Of a stretch of 29,602 nucleotides of DNA, positions 17,338-25,111 are shown piece after piece. A program made the translations under genes and the position numbers. A model generated the notes under the pieces. That model was not told the DNA's origin and did not search any database. It saw nothing but the letters and a program-made list of their open reading frames with translations. This stretch comes from Pseudomonadota bacterium (GTDB lineage: Bacteria > Pseudomonadota > Alphaproteobacteria > Sphingomonadales > Sphingomonadaceae). The stretch's first letter is position 1, and each line of letters begins with the position of its first letter. The DNA lies in assembly GCA_023416515.1 (NCBI GenBank), contig JAEZHP010000071.1, positions 1 to 29,602 on the forward strand, in the 5' to 3' direction.

Positions 17338-17560
17338 GCGACGCAAGCTTACAGCGCTCCCGTCTCAAACAAAGTGGTCGCCGCCGCCCCAATCGCTCGC
17401 GCCAAACGAGCTCCTCAGCCGGATGGATGCGCCGTTAGGCGGCTCGGCGGTCATGGCGTGCCGGATCGTAGATGGGTCAGGAGCCGCACCTGCGGCTACC
17501 GCCGCGCCGGCCTCTGCCAGCGGTTTCAAGGCTCCTTTCCCGAGCGTCTGAACGGGTTGG

Positions 17561-17650
17561 CTATAGTTGCCTTAGCGCCGCAGCTTTTAGTCTTGCAAAT
17601 TCATCATCATCGACTTGCCCGGTCGCCCCCAGCTTTTCGAGGCACTCGAC
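17561..17650 (-). pseudogene. C-terminal SHOCT-like tail of a lost gene
   Basis: The minus strand encodes VECLEKLGATGQVDDDEFAR then LKAAALRQL and a stop. This resembles a SHOCT domain, the short C-terminal L-x-K-L-x-x-L-x-x-x-G-x-I-T/D-x-x-E-F-x-x-x-K motif found at the ends of many bacterial proteins. It is in a different frame from the resolvase start just upstream, with which it seems to have been joined by a deletion near 17645. Confidence 0.4.
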
Positions 17651-17739
17651 CTCTCACACCCCTCAACGCGTAGCCGTTCAACCTGCGAGCCGAGGTCCTG
17701 GTCAAGCGTGCTGACCCTAGCGTACCCGATGCGCGCCAT
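17587..17739 (-). pseudogene. Serine resolvase, N-terminal fragment
   Basis: From the ATG at 17739-17737 the frame encodes MARIGYARVSTLDQDLGSQV followed by ERLRVEGCER. This is the opening of a resolvase: the Y-A-R-V-S motif contains the catalytic serine, followed by D-Q-x-x-x-x-Q-x-x-x-L. After about 30 residues the resemblance stops (SSASKSWGRPGKS), and the next 20 codons out of frame look like the SHOCT tail described at 17561. The catalytic arginines and the DNA-binding domain are gone, so it cannot recombine DNA. Confidence 0.65.
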
Positions 17740-17957
17740 GGCTGATCCTGTAACGTCAAGCCTAAGGCTCGATGCTAGCATGGTCACGAATAGTGGCGTC
17801 AACTCATGTGACGTTCGGGTGTGAGGCGCGATCGTCGCGAGAGTATGCCCTGACGTGACAAGGCGACGCTAGCCAGGCCCCTCGGATCAGGCGACTTAAA
17901 GCTTCGCGTATTGGGGATGCATACACCGTACGCTTCTGGCAAAAACAGCAGCGTCTG

Positions 17958-18734
17958 CTACTCTCCTGTACGAACTGCTAGGAGCTCCGCACTCGAGCGA
18001 AGGCGCTGATCGGAGGGTAGCTTGATCATCTGACTGTGAACTGTCACCGCCGCTGCAATATCACTTTTTGAGTAGTCGCTGTCGCCCATGTCTGGGTCGG
18101 CATATTGAACGCGGTAATCAGATCGGATGGATAGCCAGCCCGCGTCAAACAGTCGGTGGTGATTTGCGCATAAGCAGATACCGTTCCGTGGGTCAGCCCG
18201 CAGGCTACGATGCTGGGACACCCAAGGGATGATATGGGCGGCATCTAAGGCCTCATGGAAACCGAGCTGGCAGATGGCGCATTTATACTCATAAGCCTTC
18301 AGAACCGCCGCCCGGAACACTCGTTGCAGATTTCCTCTAGAAAGAACCGCAGCCCACTTATCCGGCGCACTATCCGGGCTCTCTAATAACTCGTCAGCGA
18401 TCTCCTCGATCTCTTTTCTGTTCTTGTCTGAGAAGGGGTTGGTTACTGCTGCCCAATCGAACTCGTAAACCTCCTGAAGATCCGATTGGTCTCCAGGGAC
18501 ACCGGCGAAGCCAGCGCCAGGGAGCCCAGTAGCTTGTGAATAAACAAGTGCCGTCAAGCGTGGTAACCCCTCACCAAGGCAGTACGCCTGGATGGGGCCC
18601 AAGACGTATCTTAAAGGACGCCAGTGAATCTTGAGCTGGTCGGCAGCGTCTTTGTAAGTTAGCGGCCGCCGCTCTTCCGCTGATCTAACGAGGATGGGCC
18701 AAAGGCGGCCGGACCGCTGCTCATGATCAACCAT
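17958..18734 (-). CDS. HNH endonuclease
   Basis: A 258-aa protein. I start at the ATG 18734-18732 (MVDHEQRSGRLWPILVRSAE) because AGGTGGAG lies four bases upstream; the open frame runs further, to 18827, without support. Residues 1-100 form a winged-helix-like N-terminal part (LTYKDAADQLKIHWRPLRYV). The C-terminal half carries the HNH_2-type fold: YKCAICQLGF with a C-x2-C pair, then LDAAHIIPWV, NGICLCANHHRLFDAGWLS, giving the H, N and H of the beta-beta-alpha metal nuclease. Such enzymes are often restriction or homing-type nucleases and are common in defence islands. No methylase is adjacent; it could be a modification-dependent enzyme. Codon use is less GC-rich than the DISARM genes, consistent with separate acquisition. 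Confidence 0.85.
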   Translation of the reverse strand: MVDHEQRSGRLWPILVRSAEERRPLTYKDAADQLKIHWRPLRYVLGPIQAYCLGEGLPRLTALVYSQATGLPGAGFAGVPGDQSDLQEVYEFDWAAVTNPFSDKNRKEIEEIADELLESPDSAPDKWAAVLSRGNLQRVFRAAVLKAYEYKCAICQLGFHEALDAAHIIPWVSQHRSLRADPRNGICLCANHHRLFDAGWLSIRSDYRVQYADPDMGDSDYSKSDIAAAVTVHSQMIKLPSDQRLRSSAELLAVRTGE

Positions 18735-19273
18735 ATGACTCCACCTGTTGCGGCGACGAAAATCCCGCGCCTCTCTATTCGATTTTGCATCGCAAGCCCC
18801 GCGATCAGAATACCGGCGGGTCGACATTCCGCATCTTATCTGGCCATCTACAGAGCGAGCTCTGAAAATAAGGGCAAAGGAACATTACGCCAGCGACCGA
18901 TCTGCGTCTATTAAATCCTTGTTCTCGATCATCAGTAGAGCGCCCTTGCCGAACCATCAGACGCAGGTCATCCACCAGCCGCCTCCCCGTGAATCGTCAT
19001 TCGTGAAGTGGGGCGTGCAATCACAACGGATGGCCCGGCATAGCGACTTACGTCAAAGGGAGTTCGATGTTGGAACTCGCCTCAGTTCCGGCTCACGTTG
19101 TGGGAGAACGGCGCTCCTTCCGACCGCGGCCGTCGCTGCCCTGAAACTCGCTAGGGCTTTGATCTCGGCTTTATTGGCTTGCCCGCTTCGTCGCGGCCGA
19201 ACACCACGATCGCAAGCGCTTGAGTGGCGACGGACCGAACCTGGGCGGTCATCCGTGACCTCCAGATATGACT
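18735..19273. other. Intergenic stretch with no convincing gene
   Basis: No intact gene is supported. On the minus strand near 19160-19245 a short frame reads VATQALAIVVFGRDEAGKP, similar to the start of a small alphaproteobacterial protein, but it breaks within 30 codons and is at best a fragment. The upstream side should hold the promoter of the HNH gene. Confidence 0.4.
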
Positions 19274-19294
19274 GAGGGGGCCCGAAGCCCCCTC
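19274..19294. terminator. GC-rich stem-loop, likely terminator
   Basis: GAGGGGGC (19274-19281) pairs with GCCCCCTC (19287-19294) around a CCGAA loop. The flanking ACT and AGT bases hint at a longer imperfect stem. There is no clear T-run, so termination would be weak or bidirectional. Confidence 0.45.
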
Positions 19295-19363
19295 GTCAGT
19301 TCAACATCGGTGTTGAGGCGTCGCGGCCAACCGGCCGCCGGAAAGCGGGGCATCGCAGTCTCC

Positions 19364-19405
19364 TATGATGGGCTGCTCGGCGGTTCGGCCGAGCAGCCCA
19401 TCATA
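19364..19405. terminator. Perfect 18-bp stem-loop
   Basis: TATGATGGGCTGCTCGGC (19364-19381) is the reverse complement of 19388-19405, with loop GGTTCG. It is the strongest hairpin in the window. It is followed by an AT-rich stretch (ATTATAGTT) rather than a clean T-run. It could be a bidirectional terminator separating the HNH side from the small gene at 19455, or a recombination or IS end. Confidence 0.5.
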
Positions 19406-19454
19406 TTATAGTTGTGACGGCTCTCTTAGTTTTTAAAATTATAAGGATGCAATC

Positions 19455-19673
19455 GTGAACGATCTAGCGCGAATGGAAAGTTATCATGCAGACCAGATTT
19501 TAAGATCCACTCTGGTCCTCCGAAGACAAATTTTGGAAGATGTTGGGGAGGCAATAAACGTGTATGGCACAGAGAATACTGCAGTGGATCTTCTGAAACG
19601 GGTGACTGAGATACAAAGTGCAGTGAAGGCTCTCAGGGAAATAATCGAAGAAGCAGACGATTGGCGCGACTGA
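19455..19673 (+). CDS. Small hypothetical protein, 72 aa
   Basis: The GTG start has AAGGATG seven bases upstream, and the preceding 40 bases are AT-rich (TTTTTAAAATTATAAGG), as in a promoter or leader. The product, starting MNDLARMESYHADQILRSTL, is acidic and fully helical with heptad-like leucines (VDLLKRVTEIQSAVKALREI), so it may form a coiled coil. No family is recognised. Its base composition is clearly lower in GC than its neighbours, a sign of recent transfer. It stands alone between a strong hairpin and an IS481 fragment. Confidence 0.6.
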   Translation: MNDLARMESYHADQILRSTLVLRRQILEDVGEAINVYGTENTAVDLLKRVTEIQSAVKALREIIEEADDWRD

Positions 19674-19706
19674 CGTCTTGCGGCCGCGGTCGCGAGAAGC
19701 AGGTGT

Positions 19707-19960
19707 CTAGGTGTTTAGTCCCAGCGTGTCATGGCTTGGCTGACGAATGAACAGCTCCGGCTTTTCGACGCTGAGGGCTTTGAGAGCCTCGAGTGGTGTT
19801 TTGAAGCGTAGCGCCTTGAGCTGCTTGGCGTAGTTGTAAGCGAGCAGCCAGTCTCGGACGTGGCGTCGCAGATCATCGATCGAGGCGTAGTGGAAGGCGC
19901 GGACGGTCGCCTCCTTGATCGTCCGGACCATCCGCTCGGCCTGGCCATTGACCTTGCCCC
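19707..19960 (-). pseudogene. IS481-family transposase, C-terminal fragment
   Basis: The minus strand reads GKVNGQAERMVRTIKEATVR then AFHYASIDDLRRHVRDWLLA, YNYAKQLKALRFKTPLEALK and a stop at 19707. This is the end of the DDE transposase of IS481 elements: the N-G-x-x-E-R region with the final catalytic E, then the conserved tail. The first two catalytic aspartates are missing because the IS3 element starts at about 19961 and cuts it off. It cannot transpose. Confidence 0.8.
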
Positions 19961-20273
19961 CTGAAACGCCCTCGATCTGAAGCTAGGGTCCGTCGACCAG
20001 GAGAGACGGACAATGAAGAAGAGCCGGTTCAGCGAGGAGCAGATCATCGGCGTCCTGAAGGAGCAGCAGGCTGGATTGCCTGTCGCCGAGGTCTGCCGGA
20101 AGCATGGCATCATCGACGCGACGTTCTACACGTGGCGTTCGCGTTATGGCGGCATGGAGGTGTCGAACGCCCGCCGGCTGAAAGCGCTCGACGACGAGAA
20201 CCGCAAGCTGGAGAAGCTGCCGGCCGAGGCGATGCTCGACGTGGCGACGCTGCGCGAGGCGCTTGGAAAAAAT
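19961..20273 (+). mobile_element. IS3-family element (IS407-like), left part
   Basis: Begins where the IS481 frame stops and contains a leader with a GTCCGTC/GACGGAC inverted repeat (about 19988-20010) and orfA. The remaining piece is at 21630-21713. The two parts are separated by the inserted IS1111-type element. Confidence 0.65.
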
Positions 20274-20315
20274 GTATGGTCCGCCCCGTCGGTGCAAGGA
20301 TCAGGGTCGTTCTGA
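20013..20315 (+). pseudogene. IS3-family OrfA (transposase HTH subunit), interrupted
   Basis: MKKSRFSEEQIIGVLKEQQA starts the protein, followed by the helix-turn-helix VAEVCRKHGIIDATFYTWRS and the leucine-zipper part ARRLKALDDENRKLEKLPAE, ending DVATLREALGKN. This is the OrfA of IS407-like IS3 elements. Its own last codons are lost at about 20273, where the IS1111-type element begins; residues after GKN (VWSAPSVQGSGSF) come from that element. GAGACGGACA lies just before the ATG. Confidence 0.85.
20276..20290 (+). repeat. IS1111-type inverted repeat, left
   Basis: ATGGTCCGCCCCGTC, the reverse complement of 21608-21622. It marks the 3' side of the transposase gene, which is on the minus strand. 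Confidence 0.8.
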
Positions 20316-20537
20316 CGGTCCAGTCTGCATAAATGTATCCGGCCTCTCGCGAGTGGGCTGCTGTTGCAGCCAGGCCATGATGAGATCCGCGCGCGCCGTT
20401 CTCGAATAATGCTTCGGGCTGACGCCCGCTTTTTTTGCGAAGAGCTTACAGCGCGCCGATCGACTTTCTCGTCATCACTCTCCCGAACCTCGCAGGCTGT
20501 CGAACGGCGGGGTCAGGCCATAGCCGGGCCTCGCCGT
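20291..20537 (-). ncRNA. Candidate guide (bridge/seek) RNA region of the IS1111-type element
   Basis: About 250 nt lie between the transposase stop and the inverted repeat, while only about 50 nt lie on the start side. In IS1111-group elements the RNA that pairs with donor and target DNA is encoded in this 3' non-coding region. I cannot fold or align it, so the RNA itself is inferred from position only. Confidence 0.35.
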
Positions 20538-21560
20538 TCAGGTTGCGCCCGGCTTGGTCATCACCACCCAGGCAATACGGGCTATCTTGGCGGCAAGCGC
20601 CACGGTGACCTTGTTGGCGTGCATGCGCATCTGAAGCGTGTCGAGCCAACCTCCGAGGCGATCGCGAGATCGGTCGAGATGCATGACGCACGACCGCGCT
20701 CCGTGAACCAGCAGGCGCCGCAAGTACGAGCTGCCACGCTTGCTGATGCCCAACAGCGTCGTCTTGCCCCCGGTCGAATGTTGACGCGGGGTAAGGCCAA
20801 GCCAGGCCGCCATGTCGCGGGCCTTGCGGAACTGAAGGGCTCGACCAGCCGCGGCGATCAGGCCGGTCGCGGCGAGCGGCCCGATGCCCGGGATCGACAT
20901 CAGGCGCCGGGCGGTGTCGTCGGCCGCAGCGGCCGCTTCAATCTCGCTCGTGACCTCACCGATCCGCGCTTCGAGCCCCTTCACTCTTCGAGCGCGGCGA
21001 GCAGCCTGCGCATCGCCGGTGTCAGATCGTTCTCATCGTCGGCCAGGACACGCGGAAGGTCGGCTTTGAACTTGCCGGGGCCTTGATGCATCGCGATCCC
21101 ATATTCGAGGCAGAAAGCGCGCATCTGACAGATCACCCGAGTGCGCTGGGCGACCAGCCGATCCCGAACACGATGCAGGGCCTGAAGATCGATCTGGCCA
21201 GATGAACGAACCTCGACAAAGCGCATTGTCGGACGCGTGACGGCCTCGGCAATCGCCTCTGCGTCGATGATGTCGTTCTTGTTCGACTTCACATAGGGCT
21301 TCACGAACTGGGCCGGGACGATGCGGACCGTGTGTCCAAGCGCCTTGAGCTTGCGCGCCAGCCACTGAGAGCCCGGACAGGCTTCCATCCCGACCAGCGT
21401 CGGCGGAGGCGCGCTCGAAGAACTGAAGCAGCGTGTCGCGCCGCAACGTCGCTCGCTGCAGCGGTGCGCCCGAGCTGTCCAGCCCAACGACATGAAAAAC
21501 GTTCTTACCGATATCAACCCCAAAGACCGTAGCGTTGCGGGGGGCGTTCCGAATGCTCAT
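20538..21560 (-). pseudogene. IS110-family (IS1111-type) transposase, frameshifted twice
   Basis: Starts MSIRNAPRNATVFGVDIGKN at 21560 with the first catalytic D of the DEDD RuvC-like domain. After about 50 residues (LLQFFERA) the frame changes near 21408, and the second frame carries LVGMEACPGSQWLARKLKAL (E) and VKPYVKSNKNDIIDAEAIAE (D, D). A second single-base loss near 20985 stops that frame (LLAALEE), and the third begins KGLEARIGEVTSEIEAAAAA, followed by the Transposase_20 domain with SIPGIGPLAATGLIAAAGRA, the conserved serine region and RGSSYLRRLLVHGARS. All domains are recognisable, but two indels make it inactive unless frameshifting rescues it. The family uses a guide RNA to pick its target. 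Confidence 0.85.
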
Positions 21561-21607
21561 CGCCAGTCTCCTCTATCAGGCGTTGTCCCATCAGGATGAA
21601 GCGGGGA

Positions 21608-21622
21608 GACGGGGCGGACCAT
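21608..21622 (+). repeat. IS1111-type inverted repeat, right
   Basis: GACGGGGCGGACCAT, reverse complement of 20276-20290, about 50 nt before the transposase start on the minus strand. Confidence 0.8.
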
Positions 21623-21629
21623 CCCATTA

Positions 21630-21713
21630 GTTCTGAGGCCCGGCGCACGGAGAACGGCCGTGACCTGGGCGATCGAGAAGAAGGGCTATTCGCAGCGGCG
21701 CGCCTGCGGGCTG
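21630..21713 (+). pseudogene. IS3-family OrfB, start only
   Basis: The plus strand reads LRPGARRTAVTWAIEKKGYS then QRRACGL, the opening of the OrfB transposase of IS3-family elements. It follows TTCTGA, the natural end of orfA, so it was directly downstream of orfA before the IS1111-type insertion. After about 28 codons the resemblance ends; the integrase core with DDE is gone. Confidence 0.6.
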
Positions 21714-21901
21714 CGTTGCGCGCCTCATCCTTCCTGATCGGCTCCTCGGAGCCATTGAAGAACCTGTCGAGCAGGCGGCGCGCTAAGCGGTGGGAGGGGC
21801 CGGATGCGAGTAGCCGGTCGATCGCGCCTCCGCGGGACGCCGTTGCCCGTGCCCGAGGCGCAAGTTATCTACCGTGGCTCAATTGTCGACAACGGTGGCG
21901 C

Positions 21902-23437
21902 ATGGCACGGGACGGCGGCGGGGGACTTTCCGGGCTGCCCCGCGGGCCCATCGCGGCGGCGTGGGCGCTCGTCGACTTCTCCTACGCCGACTTTCAAGTC
22001 GCGATCGCCGCGCTCGCCGCCCTCAAGGGCAGGAGCGCGACCGACCCAGCGCTCTCCCGCGCGGTCAACTGCGGGGCGGTGGTCGAGAGCGGAGGAGCGT
22101 TCCGCCTCACGCCGGAGGGGCGCGCGCTCGCCGAGGAGGTCGGCCGGGAGGTCGACGTCAACTGGGCCGCCCTTCGCTCGTGCCTGCGCGCCGCGGTCGC
22201 CGAGGCGACCCTGCTCGGGCCGTCGGCCTTCCCGCACAGGAGCCGACCACGCGGCCTTATGGAGACCCGCGCGTGGGGCGCGGACCCCGTACCCGTGGAC
22301 TGGGCCGTCCGCGAGGCGCTCGGCCCGTCCGACCTCGAGGCGCTTGAGACCCTGCAGTCGGGACCTCGCACGATCGAGTCCCTTGCGGCGGCGCTCGGTA
22401 CCGAGGGCACGTCCGCCGCCTATGGCGCCGTCGGGAGGCTGGTCGACCTCGGGATCGCGTTCGACGCTTCGCCGGGCGCGGAGGAGCGCGACGCCGACTG
22501 GTTCTCGCTCTGCGAGGCCGCGGCGTCGATGCGCCGGATGCGCCCATCCTTCGTCGAGGACACCGACGGCACATTCTCGGCGCTGAGGCGCCGCGCGCTG
22601 CTTGTCGAGGCCGTGGAGCGCGCCCGCCTAGGGATCCCGGAGCGCCACGGCATCGACAGCTACGCGAAGGCCACCGCCACCCGCCGCTCGGCGAGGAAGG
22701 CGAAGGTCGACGCGATGCTGGCCTCCTGCGCCGGCCGCCCGCAGACCCGCGCCATGATCGCCGCGGCGGCCGGGATGACGCCCGCCAAGGGCTACGCCGA
22801 CCAGGTCCTACGCGAGGTCATGGACCAGGCGAGGGCAAGGGGCTTGAAGGAGCTCGAGGGCTTCAGGACGGGACCGAACCGCTTCTACGTCTCCGGTCCC
22901 TCATGGGACGAGGGAGGGAGCGACATCGAACGCTGGAGGGGGCTCGAACACGTCGTGTTCGGCCGCCGCCTCCATGCCGGGATGTCCGCGGGCGAGCCGT
23001 GCGACCGCAGCCTTACGGACGTCTCGGACACGCGGCCGTTCTTCGCAGAGACGCTTCGCGCATGGGACGAGGGCCTCAGCATCAAGTGGGCGCCCGTCTG
23101 GACGCTCGCGGAGGTCGAGGTGCGAAGGGAGTCCTGGGGAGAATCGTACTGCGACCTCGGCGGCGCGCCGCGTCCCCGCGGGTGGTGGGGCGTCGCCCAC
23201 GTCGCCGCGCTCCTCGTCGGCAGCGACGGAAGCCAGTGCCCGGCTGAGCTCGCGGTGGACGACTGGAGGCGCTTCGAGGGTCACCGCGACGAGATCGAGA
23301 TTCGGCTGAGCCTCCACCGGGTCGACGACGCCGCGTTGCTGAGGCCGGGGACGGTCGTTCGTGTCGAGTCACACGTGGCAAAGTTGCTTGGCGGGGAAGG
23401 CCTGCAGGCCTCGGCTCCTGGCAGGCACGGTCGATGA
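21902..23437 (+). CDS. Hypothetical protein, about 511 aa, unknown function
   Basis: I take the ATG at 21902 (MARDGGGGLSGLPRGPIAAA); the frame is open from 21596, but its earlier part crosses the IS1111 repeat and the orfB remnant, so it is not native. The ribosome site is weak (GGTGG), and the true start could be nearby. I recognise no family. Visible features: helical N-terminal part ALVDFSYADFQVAIAALAAL, a winged-helix-like segment LEALETLQSGPRTIESLAAA followed by GAVGRLVDLGIAF near residues 140-185, KAKVDAMLASCAGRPQTRAM near 260, and a C-terminal part rich in W with WWGVAHVAALLVGSDGS. No signal peptide or membrane span. GC content and third-position bias are very high, unlike the HNH and 72-aa genes. 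It stands alone, next to the insertion sequences. Confidence 0.6.
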   Translation: MARDGGGGLSGLPRGPIAAAWALVDFSYADFQVAIAALAALKGRSATDPALSRAVNCGAVVESGGAFRLTPEGRALAEEVGREVDVNWAALRSCLRAAVAEATLLGPSAFPHRSRPRGLMETRAWGADPVPVDWAVREALGPSDLEALETLQSGPRTIESLAAALGTEGTSAAYGAVGRLVDLGIAFDASPGAEERDADWFSLCEAAASMRRMRPSFVEDTDGTFSALRRRALLVEAVERARLGIPERHGIDSYAKATATRRSARKAKVDAMLASCAGRPQTRAMIAAAAGMTPAKGYADQVLREVMDQARARGLKELEGFRTGPNRFYVSGPSWDEGGSDIERWRGLEHVVFGRRLHAGMSAGEPCDRSLTDVSDTRPFFAETLRAWDEGLSIKWAPVWTLAEVEVRRESWGESYCDLGGAPRPRGWWGVAHVAALLVGSDGSQCPAELAVDDWRRFEGHRDEIEIRLSLHRVDDAALLRPGTVVRVESHVAKLLGGEGLQASAPGRHGR

Positions 23438-23988
23438 AGCAGGAACTCTCGCCCGGGTTGAGTGGCCTCGGGTAAGAAATAGTCAAATTATGAGGCCGGC
23501 GCTTCATCGAATGCCTGACCAACGAAGGCAGAGCTATCACTCTGCAGGGGGGCGATGCGACGGCGACGGGACGTCGGGATGACAGAGATCATCTCCGGAC
23601 CAGGGACCGATCCGGGGCCTCCCGCGCAAGTTCGCACTAGCGAAGGTCAAACTCTTGGGATCTTCGCTGGAGCGGAGCGCGAAGTGAAGAAGTCCAGAGC
23701 GACCAAACGGTAAAGTCAGGTTCGAAGGCGATTGCGAGAAGTAAGGCGATTATTTTACATTGCGCGGCATCTGGACTGGGGTTCTCAAGGGGGCGATGTT
23801 CGAGCTCTGAAAAACCTCTACTCGATAGGCCTTCTTCGCTCGGCCGAATGCGCCTCTTGCTTGCTTTGGCAACTGATGCTCGCGCCGCAAGCGAATCTCA
23901 CCGCCTCACAAACGAGAGGAACTCCGCCTCCAGAAGCGCCTCTGCCGAACACGAAGGCGCGGCAAGGCGAGTGCTTCAATCCGGCTTC
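23438..23988. other. Intergenic stretch without a supported gene
   Basis: A 97-codon plus-strand frame (23732-24025) exists, but it runs into the end of the opposite gene and has no ribosome site or recognisable motif. I see no RNA gene or strong repeat here. Confidence 0.4.
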
Positions 23989-24462
23989 TCAATGTGCTGA
24001 TCCGAAGTTCGACCCGTTCCAGTAGGTCGTCGAGCTGCAGGGCTCCACGCCAGACTTACCGCAGGATGATCCGTGCAGTCGCACCTTCATCGTTGCAAGC
24101 CCCCCCTCAGTTGAGAAGCTCAATCCCTGCACGTTGCTGTCCAGCACCTTAACAAAACGGCTGTCCGCCAGCGATGCGAACACGACGGTGGTGCAACCTG
24201 CAGAGCCGCAGTAAAGGGCGACCGAGTCACCGCACCTGAAGCGACCGTAGTCTAGAATAAAATCTGACTGTCCGTCGCCGTTGATGTCGCGGCGCGTCAA
24301 AAAACCCTTCTTGAAGGTGATTTTTTCATCGCAGCCCTTCATCGCTTCATCAATGTTTGCTTGCACCTCCCGAGGAAGGACCTTGGCGGCCGCAGCGGGC
24401 GAACTCATTGCTTGCAATGCGCATAGCAGAGGCAAGAGCCAGATTGCGGTTCTGTCACTCAT
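23989..24462 (-). CDS. Small exported protein with EF-hand-like D-x-N-x-D-G motif
   Basis: I start at the ATG 24462-24460 (AAGAGA upstream), giving 157 aa. The N-terminus MSDRTAIWLLPLLCALQAMS with SPAAAA after it is a signal peptide. The mature part has KGFLTRRDINGDGQSDFILD, whose D-x-N-x-D-G-x-x-D resembles an EF-hand or FG-GAP calcium loop, then FRCGDSVALYCGSAGCTTVV and SSCGKSGVEPCSSTTYWNG with several cysteines that could form disulphides in the periplasm. Similar short exported proteins of unknown function are common in Hyphomicrobiales. It stands alone on the minus strand. Confidence 0.7.
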   Translation of the reverse strand: MSDRTAIWLLPLLCALQAMSSPAAAAKVLPREVQANIDEAMKGCDEKITFKKGFLTRRDINGDGQSDFILDYGRFRCGDSVALYCGSAGCTTVVFASLADSRFVKVLDSNVQGLSFSTEGGLATMKVRLHGSSCGKSGVEPCSSTTYWNGSNFGSAH

Positions 24463-25111
24463 GGCCAATCTCTTTTATGTAGACCCCCACGGGACCCCGG
24501 AGGGACCATGCGTTCGCCTAGACGTCTGGTCAATCGGTCCTCGATCTTCCTGGCGGAAGCCGCAACCTAGCCACTTTGATGCAGTAAATCGCCGCCTCGA
24601 TCATGCTGCTCCCGACGCCGATGGTGTTAACACCGGCCAATGAGGCCTGGAGCCTCACATTCAGACCGGACACAATCCGGGGGACCCTCACCCTATTTGT
24701 GACACTGGTAGCGTGGTGCCTAAAATTCGAGGTGACAGCACCACGGCCCGCATCGGTTACGCCCGCTAGCAGCCTCGACCAAGACGTCGCCCTCCAGGTC
24801 GAGAAGCTCAATACCGAAGGCTACGAGGCCGTCAGGGCGGCCCCCGCCTGGCCTGCGCGAGCGTCAGTCGGAGCGGAGCTCATGGGTGGGCCGCCGGAAT
24901 TCCCGGTAACAGACGCAGTGGTCAATGTCGTCGAGAGCGGCGCGGGGTCAAAGGTGCAGTACGGCGGCCGACTTCGCAGTACGCTCTGCCGTGGGTCGAA
25001 GGCAGTGTCACGAACTGCCTTTAAAGAGCGAACTCCGCGGGTGCGTCCTCGGTCGTAGTTTGCGCATGCGGCGCAACCACGAATTTACCGGAGGCGGTCA
25101 CACTCCCGCGC
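24463..25111. other. Mostly non-coding stretch holding a resolvase remnant
   Basis: Apart from the resolvase remnant at 24741-24840 I see no gene. The 5' side should hold the promoter of the exported protein at 24462. Confidence 0.4.
24741..24840 (+). pseudogene. Serine resolvase N-terminal remnant, frameshifted
   Basis: One frame gives TTARIGYAR and a stop; two bases are missing, and the next frame goes on with SSLDQDVALQVEKLNTEGYE and AVRA. Put together this is the resolvase opening A-R-I-G-Y-A-R-V-S-x-L-D-Q-D-x-x-x-Q-x-x-x-L. The deletion removed the V codon next to the catalytic serine, and the start codon is no longer ATG. Nothing of the rest of the recombinase follows. Confidence 0.55.

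Larger units (their letters stand above)
20274..21630 (-). mobile_element. IS110-family element, IS1111 group, inserted in IS3
   Basis: About 1.36 kb. Subterminal inverted repeats ATGGTCCGCCCCGTC (20276-20290) and its exact reverse complement (21608-21622) bracket the transposase. Short tails lie outside them (2 nt left, about 8 nt right), as is usual for the IS1111 group, in which the repeats are not at the tips. Left flank GGAAAAAAT and right flank TTCTGAGGCC rejoin the orfA end to the orfB start of the IS3 element. The exact tips are uncertain by a few bases. Confidence 0.75.

Noticed and set aside
11994..17739. Joining the resolvase C-terminal piece at 11994 with the N-terminal piece at 17739 as one interrupted gene
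   Set aside because: They are on opposite strands and 5 kb apart, so an inversion would also be needed; there is no direct support for one.
23732..24025. 97-codon plus-strand frame
   Set aside because: No ribosome site, odd composition, and its end overlaps the better-supported exported protein on the other strand.
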